Assembly (NCBI GenBank): GCA_964491915.1
Contig: CAZBHS010000002.1
Location: 136,859-200,858 of the forward strand
DNA length: 64,000 nucleotides
Source of the DNA: JAHELQ01 sp964491915
Lineage (GTDB): Bacteria > Acidobacteriota > Aminicenantia > UBA2199
Reading direction: 5' to 3'
Both the position numbers and the translations under genes were made by a program. How positions within the stretch are numbered: the stretch's first letter is position 1; each line of letters starts with the position of its first letter. The notes under the pieces are model-generated. The model searched no databases. It saw only the letters and a program-made list of their open reading frames with translations, and had not been told where the DNA came from. Below are positions 57,992 through 64,000 of this stretch, in pieces.

Positions 57992-59053
57992 ATGAAGAGA
58001 GTCTTCTTTGCGCTGTTGGTGGTTTTGGTCGCGCAGTCGGTGGGATTTGGATTTGAGAGGCATTTCCGGTTGGTGAAGACTATTGGGGATGACCGGGATA
58101 ATTATATGTTTCAGCGACTCTCCGGGGCGGCGCTGACGGAGGAGAGGGAGATTGTTGTCTGCGATCAATTGGGAAATTTTGTGGCCAAATATGATTGGCA
58201 GGGCAACTTCATCCATAGTATCGGGCAGAAAGGGAAAGGACCCGGAGATTTCCTGATGCCCACCCATCTCCGTGCATTAGACAAAAAACTCTATCTGCTC
58301 GACCATTTTAACGCCCGTTTTGTAGAGATGGATTCCAATCTGGAAAACTTTCATTATTACAAACTTGACCGTTCGATCTTTCTTCGGCCATCGTTCGATG
58401 TGTTGAACCATGACACATTTTTGGCGACAGCTATGAATTGTGTTTCAAATCCTCAAATAGAGGGGATGGGAAAGGTGTTGCACTTTGAAAAAGGTAAAGG
58501 TGTGCAAAAAGCGTTCTTTGATATACATCCTACCAAAAAACGGGTGGATGCCGCTAAAGACAAATGGCTCTCTCATAAGATGGACTTGTTCGGCGAGGTG
58601 ATCTGGGGATTGGACGACTCACGAGAGAGACTTCTTGTTTCCTATATCCATCCGGCTAATCCGCTGGCGTTTTACTTGTGTTCAACTTCAGGAAAACAAT
58701 TGCTGGAGTTTGAATACGAGATCGATAAAAAGTACAGCTATCCCATGCGGCTTATTACCGCGAAGAAAATGTCGTTGGACTTATTGAAAGATATTCATCT
58801 CGCCAACATCGGAGGCATTGTTTATTTTGCTAATTCTTGGTATGTATTCATAGATGCTAAGTACTATCGGACTTACAAAGATTATGATAGGCGCTCCTTT
58901 TGTTTGAAGTTTTCGAGTACCGGGACGTTCGAAGAACGGTTCGATAGTAAAGATGGATTTGTGCCGTTTACATTTACCAAAGACGGTTACTTATTGGGTA
59001 AGCGACCGGACGCCGAGGTCGAGACGTTGTTTATTTACAAGATCGTCAAATAA
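57992..59053 (+). CDS. Exported 6-bladed beta-propeller protein, copy 1
   Basis: 353 residues from the ATG at 57992 with TTGAGG upstream; a TTG at 57980 is the alternative. A signal peptide (1-20) is followed by propeller repeats such as REIVVCDQLGNFVAKYDWQGNFI and the blade motif GQKGKGPGDFLMPTHL (about 75-90). Related motifs occur in the gene at 62846 (GRIGEGPGELKFL). Proteins of this BF4221-like class often lie next to small exported peptides; the role is unknown. Confidence 0.75.
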   Translation: MKRVFFALLVVLVAQSVGFGFERHFRLVKTIGDDRDNYMFQRLSGAALTEEREIVVCDQLGNFVAKYDWQGNFIHSIGQKGKGPGDFLMPTHLRALDKKLYLLDHFNARFVEMDSNLENFHYYKLDRSIFLRPSFDVLNHDTFLATAMNCVSNPQIEGMGKVLHFEKGKGVQKAFFDIHPTKKRVDAAKDKWLSHKMDLFGEVIWGLDDSRERLLVSYIHPANPLAFYLCSTSGKQLLEFEYEIDKKYSYPMRLITAKKMSLDLLKDIHLANIGGIVYFANSWYVFIDAKYYRTYKDYDRRSFCLKFSSTGTFEERFDSKDGFVPFTFTKDGYLLGKRPDAEVETLFIYKIVK

Positions 59054-59131
59054 TTCGTTCGGAAAATTTTAATTGGTTCAGAAAGGGAAAGGGAGATTTC
59101 TCTGTTTTGGGATATAAAAAATGGTTGGCAA

Positions 59132-59160
59132 AAACCAATAGGAAACCAATAGGGGACAGG
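59132..59160. repeat. Tandem AAACCAATAGG plus GGGGACAGG motif
   Basis: The 11-mer AAACCAATAGG occurs twice in tandem (59132-59142 and 59143-59153) and runs into GGGGACAGG (59152-59160). Confidence 0.55.
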
Positions 59161-59205
59161 CAACATCTCATTTCTGATGACAATGAGGCGATCTGGGGGG
59201 AATTG

Positions 59206-59234
59206 TTGCTTGAGGAAACGATTCATATTATAAT
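59206..59234 (+). promoter_or_regulatory. Promoter of the AAA/PD-(D/E)XK gene, leaderless type
   Basis: TTGCTT (59206-59211), 17 nt, TATAAT (59229-59234), 6 nt, ATG at 59241. A GAGGG motif lies in the 6-nt gap but is too close to act as a usual ribosome site. Confidence 0.65.
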
Positions 59235-59240
59235 GAGGGC

Positions 59241-60788
59241 ATGAAAAAGCTGCCGGTTGGGATGCAATCGTTTCGAAATATGATCGAAGAGGGGTATCTC
59301 TATATTGATAAAACGGAGCTTATTTATAAACTCATTTCAAAAGGCAATAAATTCTACTTCCTGTCCAGACCCAGGCGGTTTGGGAAATCGTTGTTGGTTT
59401 CGACGTTGAAGGCGTTGTTCGGGGGGAAGAGGGAACTTTTTGAGGGGTTGTGGATTTCGGGGCGGTTTGAATGGAACGTGGAGCCTGTCATTCATCTGGA
59501 TTTTACCTCTATGGCTTATGATAGCGGGGATGCCCTCAGGGAGTCGCTTCACCGGGCGATGGAGCGTATTGGCGAGGAGTATGGGATCCGGTTGGAGTCG
59601 GGGCATTTCAAGACGCGGTTTTCTGAGTTGATCGAGAAGTTGTCGGCGTTTGGGCAGGTGGTGATTTTGGTGGATGAATACGACAAGCCGATTATCGATC
59701 ACATCGAGGATCCCGGGAAAGTGGAGGTGAACCGGGGGATTTTGAGCGATTTTTATTCGGTGATCAAGGCTCAGGACACCAACCTTAAATTTGTGTTCAT
59801 TACGGGAGTGAGCAAGTTTTCGAAGGTTTCGGTGTTTTCCGGTTTGAACAATCTAAACGATATTACCCTCGATGACGACTTCGCGACGCTGTTGGGGTAT
59901 ACGGAAGAGGAGTTGCTGCATTATTTCGAGTCTTACCTTGGGCAATTGGCGGAACGCATGGAATTGGAGCGGGACGTTTTGTTGAGGCGCATCAAGGAGA
60001 TGTACGATGGCTATTCCTGGGATGGGAAGAGTTTTGTGTACAATCCATTTTCCATCTTGTTGTTGTTTGACAAGATGAAGTTCAACAATTATTGGTTCGC
60101 CACCGGCACGCCCACCTTCTTGATCAAGCTGCTCAACGAGGGCAAGCTCGATATCCGTGAGTTGGAGAATCTCGAAGCGGGGAATCTGTTTTTCGATTCC
60201 TTCGATATCGACAACATCGACCCTGTGGCCCTGTTGTTTCAGACCGGATATTTGACGGTCAAGAAAGAGGAGACAACCGGCATGTTCGTCGAGTATGAAC
60301 TCTCCTATCCCAACCGCGAAGTGGAGAACGCGTTTCTCAAGTATTTTCTAGCCGATAAAGTAGGCAAGAGTCCGAACTCCACCGACATGATCATCCGGGA
60401 TATCGCCCGGCGTTTGGTTGCCGGAGACATCGAGGGGTTCTTCGAAGCTGTGTCGTCGGTGTTCGCGTCGATTCCTTACGATCTTTTCATCGGCCACCTG
60501 GAGGCCTATTACCACACCGTTATCTACCTCGTCCTCAAACTGGTGGGGATTCACATCCTGCCGGAGGCGCACACCAACATCGGGCGCGCAGACGCCGTGA
60601 TCGAGACGAAGAGCGATATCTACATCATGGAGTTCAAGATGGGCACAAGCGAGGAAGCGCTGGCTCAGATCAAGGAAAAGAAATACTTCGAGCCATACCT
60701 CAACTCCAATAAAAAAATCACCCTCTTGGCAGCCGGCTTCGATCCCGCCGACCGCAACATCACCAGCCACCAATCCGAAACCCTCTGA
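59241..60788 (+). CDS. AAA-ATPase-like protein with C-terminal PD-(D/E)XK nuclease domain
   Basis: 515 residues. The N-terminal AAA-ATPase-like domain (about 1-235) has LPVGMQSFRNMIEEGYLYIDKTELIYKL landmarks, a P-loop variant RPRRFGKSLL (about 39-48) and Walker B VVILVDEYDKPI. The C-terminal PDDEXK_9-type domain (about 400-500) has GRADAVIETKSDIYIMEFKM with the D-(x)n-E-x-K nuclease core. The family is expanded in many anaerobes, probably as selfish or defence-related genes; no precise function is known. Its GC-rich composition contrasts with the AT-rich peptide cluster that follows. Confidence 0.88.
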   Translation: MKKLPVGMQSFRNMIEEGYLYIDKTELIYKLISKGNKFYFLSRPRRFGKSLLVSTLKALFGGKRELFEGLWISGRFEWNVEPVIHLDFTSMAYDSGDALRESLHRAMERIGEEYGIRLESGHFKTRFSELIEKLSAFGQVVILVDEYDKPIIDHIEDPGKVEVNRGILSDFYSVIKAQDTNLKFVFITGVSKFSKVSVFSGLNNLNDITLDDDFATLLGYTEEELLHYFESYLGQLAERMELERDVLLRRIKEMYDGYSWDGKSFVYNPFSILLLFDKMKFNNYWFATGTPTFLIKLLNEGKLDIRELENLEAGNLFFDSFDIDNIDPVALLFQTGYLTVKKEETTGMFVEYELSYPNREVENAFLKYFLADKVGKSPNSTDMIIRDIARRLVAGDIEGFFEAVSSVFASIPYDLFIGHLEAYYHTVIYLVLKLVGIHILPEAHTNIGRADAVIETKSDIYIMEFKMGTSEEALAQIKEKKYFEPYLNSNKKITLLAAGFDPADRNITSHQSETL

Positions 60789-60799
60789 TGCCTGTTTGC

Positions 60800-60812
60800 G
60801 GGGACAGGTTAG
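60800..60812. repeat. GGGGACAGG-type motif after the nuclease gene
   Basis: GGGGACAGGTTAGG, 12 bp after a stop codon, marks the left edge of the AT-rich cluster. Confidence 0.45.
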
Positions 60813-60918
60813 GATTACATCGCTTTGAACACCTGGATCCCTCCGGGATCTTCCTTATCAACAAAAGAGTTGAAAACATTGACTAAAAAAATCGAGTAAA
60901 TGTATTACATGGCTAGCG

Positions 60919-60947
60919 TTGACAATAATTGTACGCTGTGTTATTTT
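60919..60947 (+). promoter_or_regulatory. Promoter of the RiPP-like cluster
   Basis: TTGACA (60919-60924), 17 nt, TATTTT (60942-60947), predicted start near 60954, 30 nt before the first small ATG. Confidence 0.72.
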
Positions 60948-60962
60948 TTAAAATACACTGCG
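60934..60962 (+). promoter_or_regulatory. Long palindrome over the -10 box and start of the RiPP-like promoter
   Basis: CGCtGTGTtATTTT on the left mirrors AAAATACACtGCG on the right, with one central TT, one mismatch and one unpaired base. It covers the -10 and the transcription start, so an operator role is likely; a hairpin role is also possible. Confidence 0.6.
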
Positions 60963-60983
60963 TTTTGGAAGTATGGAGGTGAA

Positions 60984-61046
60984 ATGATGAAGGTGATCCA
61001 CTTGTTTGTGTTTAACTATAAAAATGAGGAGGTAGGAATATGTTAA
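60984..61046 (+). CDS. 20-residue upstream (leader) peptide
   Basis: GGAGG lies 4-5 nt before ATG-ATG, followed by a 20-codon frame (MMKVIHLFVFNYKNEEVGIC) ending at 61046. Its last codons contain the ribosome site and the ATG of the next peptide (61040), so its translation should couple to or regulate the precursor. No family is recognised. It may only be a coupling device. Confidence 0.5.
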   Translation: MMKVIHLFVFNYKNEEVGIC

Positions 61047-61210
61047 AAAATAAAAAATTTTCATTTGAAGAAATTCCATTTAAGAAGCAAGAGGAGCTGC
61101 AGGGAGGAAATAACCCGCCAACGTGCGCCTGCCAAGATGCTTGCAGTTGCTATTCCGATGAAAAGACAAGCCATATTGCACTTGCAGTCGATACCGTTGT
61201 CGCCACTTAG
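61040..61210 (+). CDS. RiPP-like precursor peptide, GG leader and CxC-x3-CxC core
   Basis: 56 residues, with GGAGG 6-10 nt before the ATG. The N-terminal half is a charged leader (MLKNKKFSFEEIPFKKQEEL) ending in Q-GG at 22-23, the site used by C39-type bacteriocin peptidases. The C-terminal half has four cysteines, C29, C31, C35 and C37 (TCACQDACSCY), and a tail of small and hydrophobic residues (SHIALAVDTVVAT). It lies 230 nt before a radical SAM/SPASM maturase, which suggests that the core is modified (for example thioether bonds). It is too short for normal gene finders. Confidence 0.72.
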   Translation: MLKNKKFSFEEIPFKKQEELQGGNNPPTCACQDACSCYSDEKTSHIALAVDTVVAT

Positions 61211-61213
61211 AAA

Positions 61214-61342
61214 ATGATTAATTTGGAGAGATACCTTTCAGAGAGCAAGAAAAAACACAAAGATTTTTGTTCTTGTTACGGAGAAGGAGAAAAGGTCAGC
61301 GCCGAGGCATGCGCCCTGAACTACACTGATGCTCAGATTTGA
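61214..61342 (+). CDS. Second small cysteine peptide with CSCY motif
   Basis: 42 residues starting 3 nt after the precursor stop; no strong ribosome site, so coupling is likely. The sequence DFCSCYGEGEK (17-27) copies DACSCYSDEK (33-42) of the precursor, and a third cysteine is at C33. It has no GG motif. It may be a second substrate, an immunity or helper peptide, or a decayed duplicate. Confidence 0.55.
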   Translation: MINLERYLSESKKKHKDFCSCYGEGEKVSAEACALNYTDAQI

Positions 61343-61356
61343 AATTAATTAATGAT

Positions 61357-61400
61357 AAAGGGTCGAAGGCTATATCTTATATTCTTCGGCCTTTTATTCT
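61357..61400 (+). terminator. Internal terminator/attenuator of the RiPP-like cluster
   Basis: GGTCGAAG (61361-61368) pairs with CTTCGGCC (61384-61391, one G-U pair), extended by flanking A and T, then TTTTATTCTTT. It lies between the peptides and the maturase, as expected if the peptides are made in excess. Confidence 0.72.
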
Positions 61401-61439
61401 TTGTATCGATTTTTTAGAGATGAAAAAAGGAATAGAAGG

Positions 61440-62825
61440 ATGAAATTAATTGAAACAAAAAACTGTAATTATTTATATGATCCTAATTCAAATTCAATAG
61501 TAAAAATAGAAAACCTATCCTCTGAAGAAATAATAAAAAACCTCGAATCATTAAAAAAGGAACTCTTAGAAAACGATGTTTTTTTGGAAACAAGACGGAC
61601 TATGTTCAATCAAATAGAATTAAGTGATCTGGAAGATAAGCTAGCCAATAATTTAGAACACCTCATCCTCAATGTAACGAATCAATGCAATTTAAGATGT
61701 CGTTACTGCGCATATTCTGGAAATTATAAAAACAGGAGAAACCATTCGTATGAGATAATGTCTCAAAAAACTGCATTTGCGGCATTAGATTTTTTTTTAA
61801 AAAGAACCTCTAGATCAGAAAACTTGTATATAGGTTTTTACGGAGGAGAACCATTAAAAGAACTTTCATTAATAAAAAATATAATTGACAGAGTAAATAC
61901 TGTATACCAGCACCTTCATTCAAAAATTCAATACTCACTAACAACAAATGGAATTCTTCTAACGCCCAAAACAATAGAATATCTAACCAAAAATAACTTT
62001 AAAGTCTCGATAAGTTTAGATGGCCCTCAGGATATCCACGACAAGTATAGAAAAAAAATCAATGGCCAACCATCTTTTGATACGATTATCAGTAACTTAG
62101 AATTTTGGGAAAAATATTCCCCTGAATATTATAGAAAAAATGTAAGGTTTGAAGCCACAATTACTCCCCAATACCAATTGCTAAAAATAAACGAGTTTTT
62201 CAATACTTCACCCTTAACAAAAGAAAACTTTACCAGATTCAACTTTGTCAACCTCACGGATGATATTGAAGATGGTATATTTATCTGTAAAAACGAGGAA
62301 ATGAAAAGGAATCTAGAAGAATGTAAGAATACTCTTGCAAGGAATATTGTAGAAGGAAATTTATCGCCAATTCTTCCGTTGTTTAGACTATGGGCGCCAT
62401 ATTTAAAAAGAATTCATAATAGGGAAAGAATCAATTCTTCATCATTGCTAAATCTAAATGGAATCTGTACTCCAGGTGTTCATCGCTTGTTCGTCAACTG
62501 CCAGGGAGAATTAAAACTATGTGAGAAGCTAGATCATTTTCTTTCTATAGGAGACATTGAAAATGGATTTAGTTACGAGACCATTGGATATCTCATCACA
62601 ACATATACCAATGATATTAAAAGAAATTGTAGTGATTGCTGGGCCAAATATTTTTGCAATTTGTGTTTCACTTGTGTAGTCGGAAAAGAAGGCATTAATC
62701 TAGAAAAAAAATCTAAATTTTGCAGCTCGCTAAAAACAAGGTTGGAATTTGTTTTACAATTGTATTTAGAGGTCCTTGAGAGGAACAGTAAAGCTTTTGA
62801 TAATATCTCAAGTATGAATGAATAA
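61440..62825 (+). CDS. Radical SAM/SPASM peptide maturase
   Basis: 461 residues from the ATG at 61440, with AAGGAA 7 nt upstream. An N-terminal region of about 75 residues may bind the leader peptide. The radical SAM core begins LILNVTNQCNLRCRYCAYSG, giving the CX3CX2C cluster site (about 84-91), followed by IGFYGGEPLKEL. The C-terminal SPASM-type domain is cysteine-rich: ICTPGVHRLFVNCQGELKLCEKL near 343-365 and NCSDCWAKYFCNLCFTC near 400-416. This is the plan of enzymes that form sactionine, ranthionine or C-C bonds in peptides. Codon use is strongly AT-biased compared with genes before 60.8 kb. Confidence 0.9.
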   Translation: MKLIETKNCNYLYDPNSNSIVKIENLSSEEIIKNLESLKKELLENDVFLETRRTMFNQIELSDLEDKLANNLEHLILNVTNQCNLRCRYCAYSGNYKNRRNHSYEIMSQKTAFAALDFFLKRTSRSENLYIGFYGGEPLKELSLIKNIIDRVNTVYQHLHSKIQYSLTTNGILLTPKTIEYLTKNNFKVSISLDGPQDIHDKYRKKINGQPSFDTIISNLEFWEKYSPEYYRKNVRFEATITPQYQLLKINEFFNTSPLTKENFTRFNFVNLTDDIEDGIFICKNEEMKRNLEECKNTLARNIVEGNLSPILPLFRLWAPYLKRIHNRERINSSSLLNLNGICTPGVHRLFVNCQGELKLCEKLDHFLSIGDIENGFSYETIGYLITTYTNDIKRNCSDCWAKYFCNLCFTCVVGKEGINLEKKSKFCSSLKTRLEFVLQLYLEVLERNSKAFDNISSMNE

Positions 62826-62845
62826 AAGAGGAGGATTTAGTCAAT

Positions 62846-63883
62846 ATGAATACCAGAAGACATACCACGTTATTTGTAGCGTTCGTTCTATTGATTTTTA
62901 ATGGGCTTGCGGCTAGACAACTTAAATATGTTAAAGAAATCAGATTTCCTGAGACGATGCATATTATGAAAGTTATGGCGACGGATAAAGGTATTTTCGC
63001 AAAAGTTGAGGATGAATGGTCGATTATAAAATTCGATCGAGAGGGAAAAATTCTACAGAAATATGGCCGAATTGGCGAGGGACCGGGAGAATTGAAATTC
63101 TTGGCTGATTTCGCAGTTAGTGACACTCTGGTGGTCGGAGTAGGGAATCGGAAGCTTTGTCGATATAAATCCAACGGAATTCTCGATGGGGAGATGAAAT
63201 CAAAGACGGTTATTTTTAATGTGTTTTTGAAAAATGAATCTTTTTACTACCTAACGATAAAGCCGGTCAAGCTAGAAAACAAACCAGTGGATTATTTTTA
63301 TCAACTTTTTGACAGTAAAAATCAGTTATTGTTAGAAACCCCATACGAAGGGCAACAAAGGGCTATTCATCCATCTAGCGGGGTCAGACCTCCGTATCCA
63401 TGGTTTCCCTCCCCCTTCTTTAACAGAGCGATAGTTTTGCCTGGGAAAAATGGAGACATCGCGGTGTTTATGACGCAGAAAAGGTCGTTTAGCTTGATAA
63501 AACCAGGCAGAAAAGTAGCGAAAGTGTCAATTGACGCCCCGGTTAAATCACTCCCCGTTACAGCCCGAGATAAAGATGACTTTTTTGCGGCGATCATGCC
63601 GAAACCCGAGAAAATAACCAAAAAATCGGTTGAATTTCCCAAGACCAAAGAGCTATTCTTAAGTGTCATTCGCTGGGAAGAGGGTTGGGCTTTGGTTCTA
63701 AAGGACTCTATGGTAATTCTTCGCTATGACGGCAAGTATAAAGAAAAAATATATTTTCCACCCAAAATAAAGGAAAACGAAATCTGGAAAGCAGGACGCC
63801 CAGAAAACTTTTTGTACAGAAAGCATGACAAGCTCTATATGATCAATCAAAATGAGGGGATATCAATCTTTAAATTGATATAG
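62846..63883 (+). CDS. Exported 6-bladed beta-propeller protein, copy 2
   Basis: 345 residues with GAGGAGG upstream, 20 nt after the maturase stop, so probably the same operon. A signal peptide (about 1-23) is followed by propeller blades; WSIIKFDREGKILQKYGRIG and EGPGELKFLADFAV resemble blade motifs of the protein at 57992. It may bind or process the exported peptide, or act as a receptor-like partner. This is inferred only from position. Confidence 0.78.
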   Translation: MNTRRHTTLFVAFVLLIFNGLAARQLKYVKEIRFPETMHIMKVMATDKGIFAKVEDEWSIIKFDREGKILQKYGRIGEGPGELKFLADFAVSDTLVVGVGNRKLCRYKSNGILDGEMKSKTVIFNVFLKNESFYYLTIKPVKLENKPVDYFYQLFDSKNQLLLETPYEGQQRAIHPSSGVRPPYPWFPSPFFNRAIVLPGKNGDIAVFMTQKRSFSLIKPGRKVAKVSIDAPVKSLPVTARDKDDFFAAIMPKPEKITKKSVEFPKTKELFLSVIRWEEGWALVLKDSMVILRYDGKYKEKIYFPPKIKENEIWKAGRPENFLYRKHDKLYMINQNEGISIFKLI

Positions 63884-63903
63884 GCGAGATTCCAGGGGAT
63901 TTC

Positions 63904-63924
63904 AGGGGACAGGCGCGGGAGCGC
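63904..63924. repeat. GGGGACAGG motif followed by GGCGC hairpin
   Basis: GGGGACAGGCGC-GGGA-GCGCC: the motif flows into a 5-bp GGCGC/GCGCC hairpin, the most complete REP-like copy in the window. Confidence 0.55.
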
Positions 63925-63932
63925 CGCCCTGC

Positions 63933-63961
63933 TTGACAATTTTCACTCTTAAACTTATCAT
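63933..63961 (+). promoter_or_regulatory. Promoter for a gene beyond the window edge
   Basis: TTGACA (63933-63938), 17 nt, TATCAT (63956-63961), and an AAAAAAGGAG ribosome site near 63983-63992, just before the window ends. Confidence 0.7.
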
Positions 63962-64000
63962 TACTCCTTGATCGATCACATCAAAAAAGGAGACTCACGG

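Noticed and set aside
59241..60788. The AAA/PD-(D/E)XK gene as part of the peptide cluster
   Set aside because: Its composition differs from the cluster, it has its own promoter, and a GGGGACAGG motif and a separate promoter lie between them.
61040..61210. Small peptide as a SCIFF (six cysteines in forty-five residues) precursor
   Set aside because: It has only four cysteines in a CxC-x3-CxC arrangement and a GG leader, unlike the SCIFF pattern.
1..64000. tRNA, rRNA, riboswitch, transposase or prophage genes
   Set aside because: I looked for T-loop motifs, rRNA core sequences, well-known riboswitch cores and transposase motifs and saw none that I could support.

Overview
The window looks like chromosomal DNA of an anaerobic (or microaerobic) diderm bacterium of roughly balanced base composition. 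LpxB and several outer-membrane barrel proteins indicate an LPS-bearing outer membrane. A desulfoferrodoxin-type superoxide reductase suggests anaerobic life. Abundant exported peptidases, PKD proteins, TPR-CHAT proteins, DUF5916-type barrels and 6-bladed propellers resemble the content of Acidobacteria/Aminicenantes-type genomes. That placement is an inference from gene content only. I saw no rRNA, tRNA, CRISPR array or transposase.

Layout. 1-4 kb: a glycosyltransferase cut by the window edge, a serine-palmitoyltransferase-like enzyme, an exported unknown and an exported C26 amidotransferase. 4.2-10.4 kb: a tight translation operon nusA-infB-DUF503-rbfA-nrnA-truB. 10.4-15.4 kb (minus strand): amidase, HtrA, a DapF-like protein and a PA-I-lectin-like protein, then a Yip1 protein. 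15.5-18.2 kb: superoxide reductase, a lipoprotein esterase, MtgA and a ribbon-helix-helix protein. 18.3-24.9 kb: a DUF2490 barrel plus a sulfate-type ABC transporter, followed by GntR, a 59-residue membrane peptide, NfeD and an SPFH protein. The two transcription units share an operator. 25-32.4 kb: an S9 peptidase, then an ECF sigma/anti-sigma pair divergent from a secreted TPR-CHAT protease. 32.5-39.7 kb: PKD protein, barrel, PKD protein and a sulfatase-superfamily lipoprotein. 40-47.6 kb: an Mrr-type protein, an M64 peptidase, a FakA-FakB fusion, a DUF1295 protein and CopA. 47.6-56.8 kb: a TPR membrane protein, a DUF5916 barrel, an aminotransferase/pseudopilin/LpxB operon and NadA. 56.8-64 kb: Nfu, HicBA, and accessory DNA with small cysteine-containing peptides, two 6-bladed propellers, an AAA/PD-(D/E)XK protein and a radical SAM maturase.

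The best candidate for an undescribed system is 60.9-63.9 kb: a RiPP-like cluster in AT-rich DNA. It has a strong promoter overlapped by a palindrome, a 20-residue upstream peptide overlapping the start of a 56-residue precursor with a GG site and a CxC-x3-CxC core, and a second 42-residue peptide sharing the CSCY motif. An internal terminator separates these from a radical SAM/SPASM maturase and an exported 6-bladed propeller. A related propeller with its own exported cysteine peptide lies 4 kb upstream.

Other notable signals: at least eight genes whose near-consensus promoter lies only 6-9 nt before the ATG (leaderless mRNAs); three G/C homopolymers of nine bases at places suited to slippage; a DapF homologue with both catalytic cysteines replaced by serine; a parS-like site; a shared GntR operator; three identical-spacing palindromes in a gene-free gap; and a TPR-CHAT/sigma/anti-sigma module.
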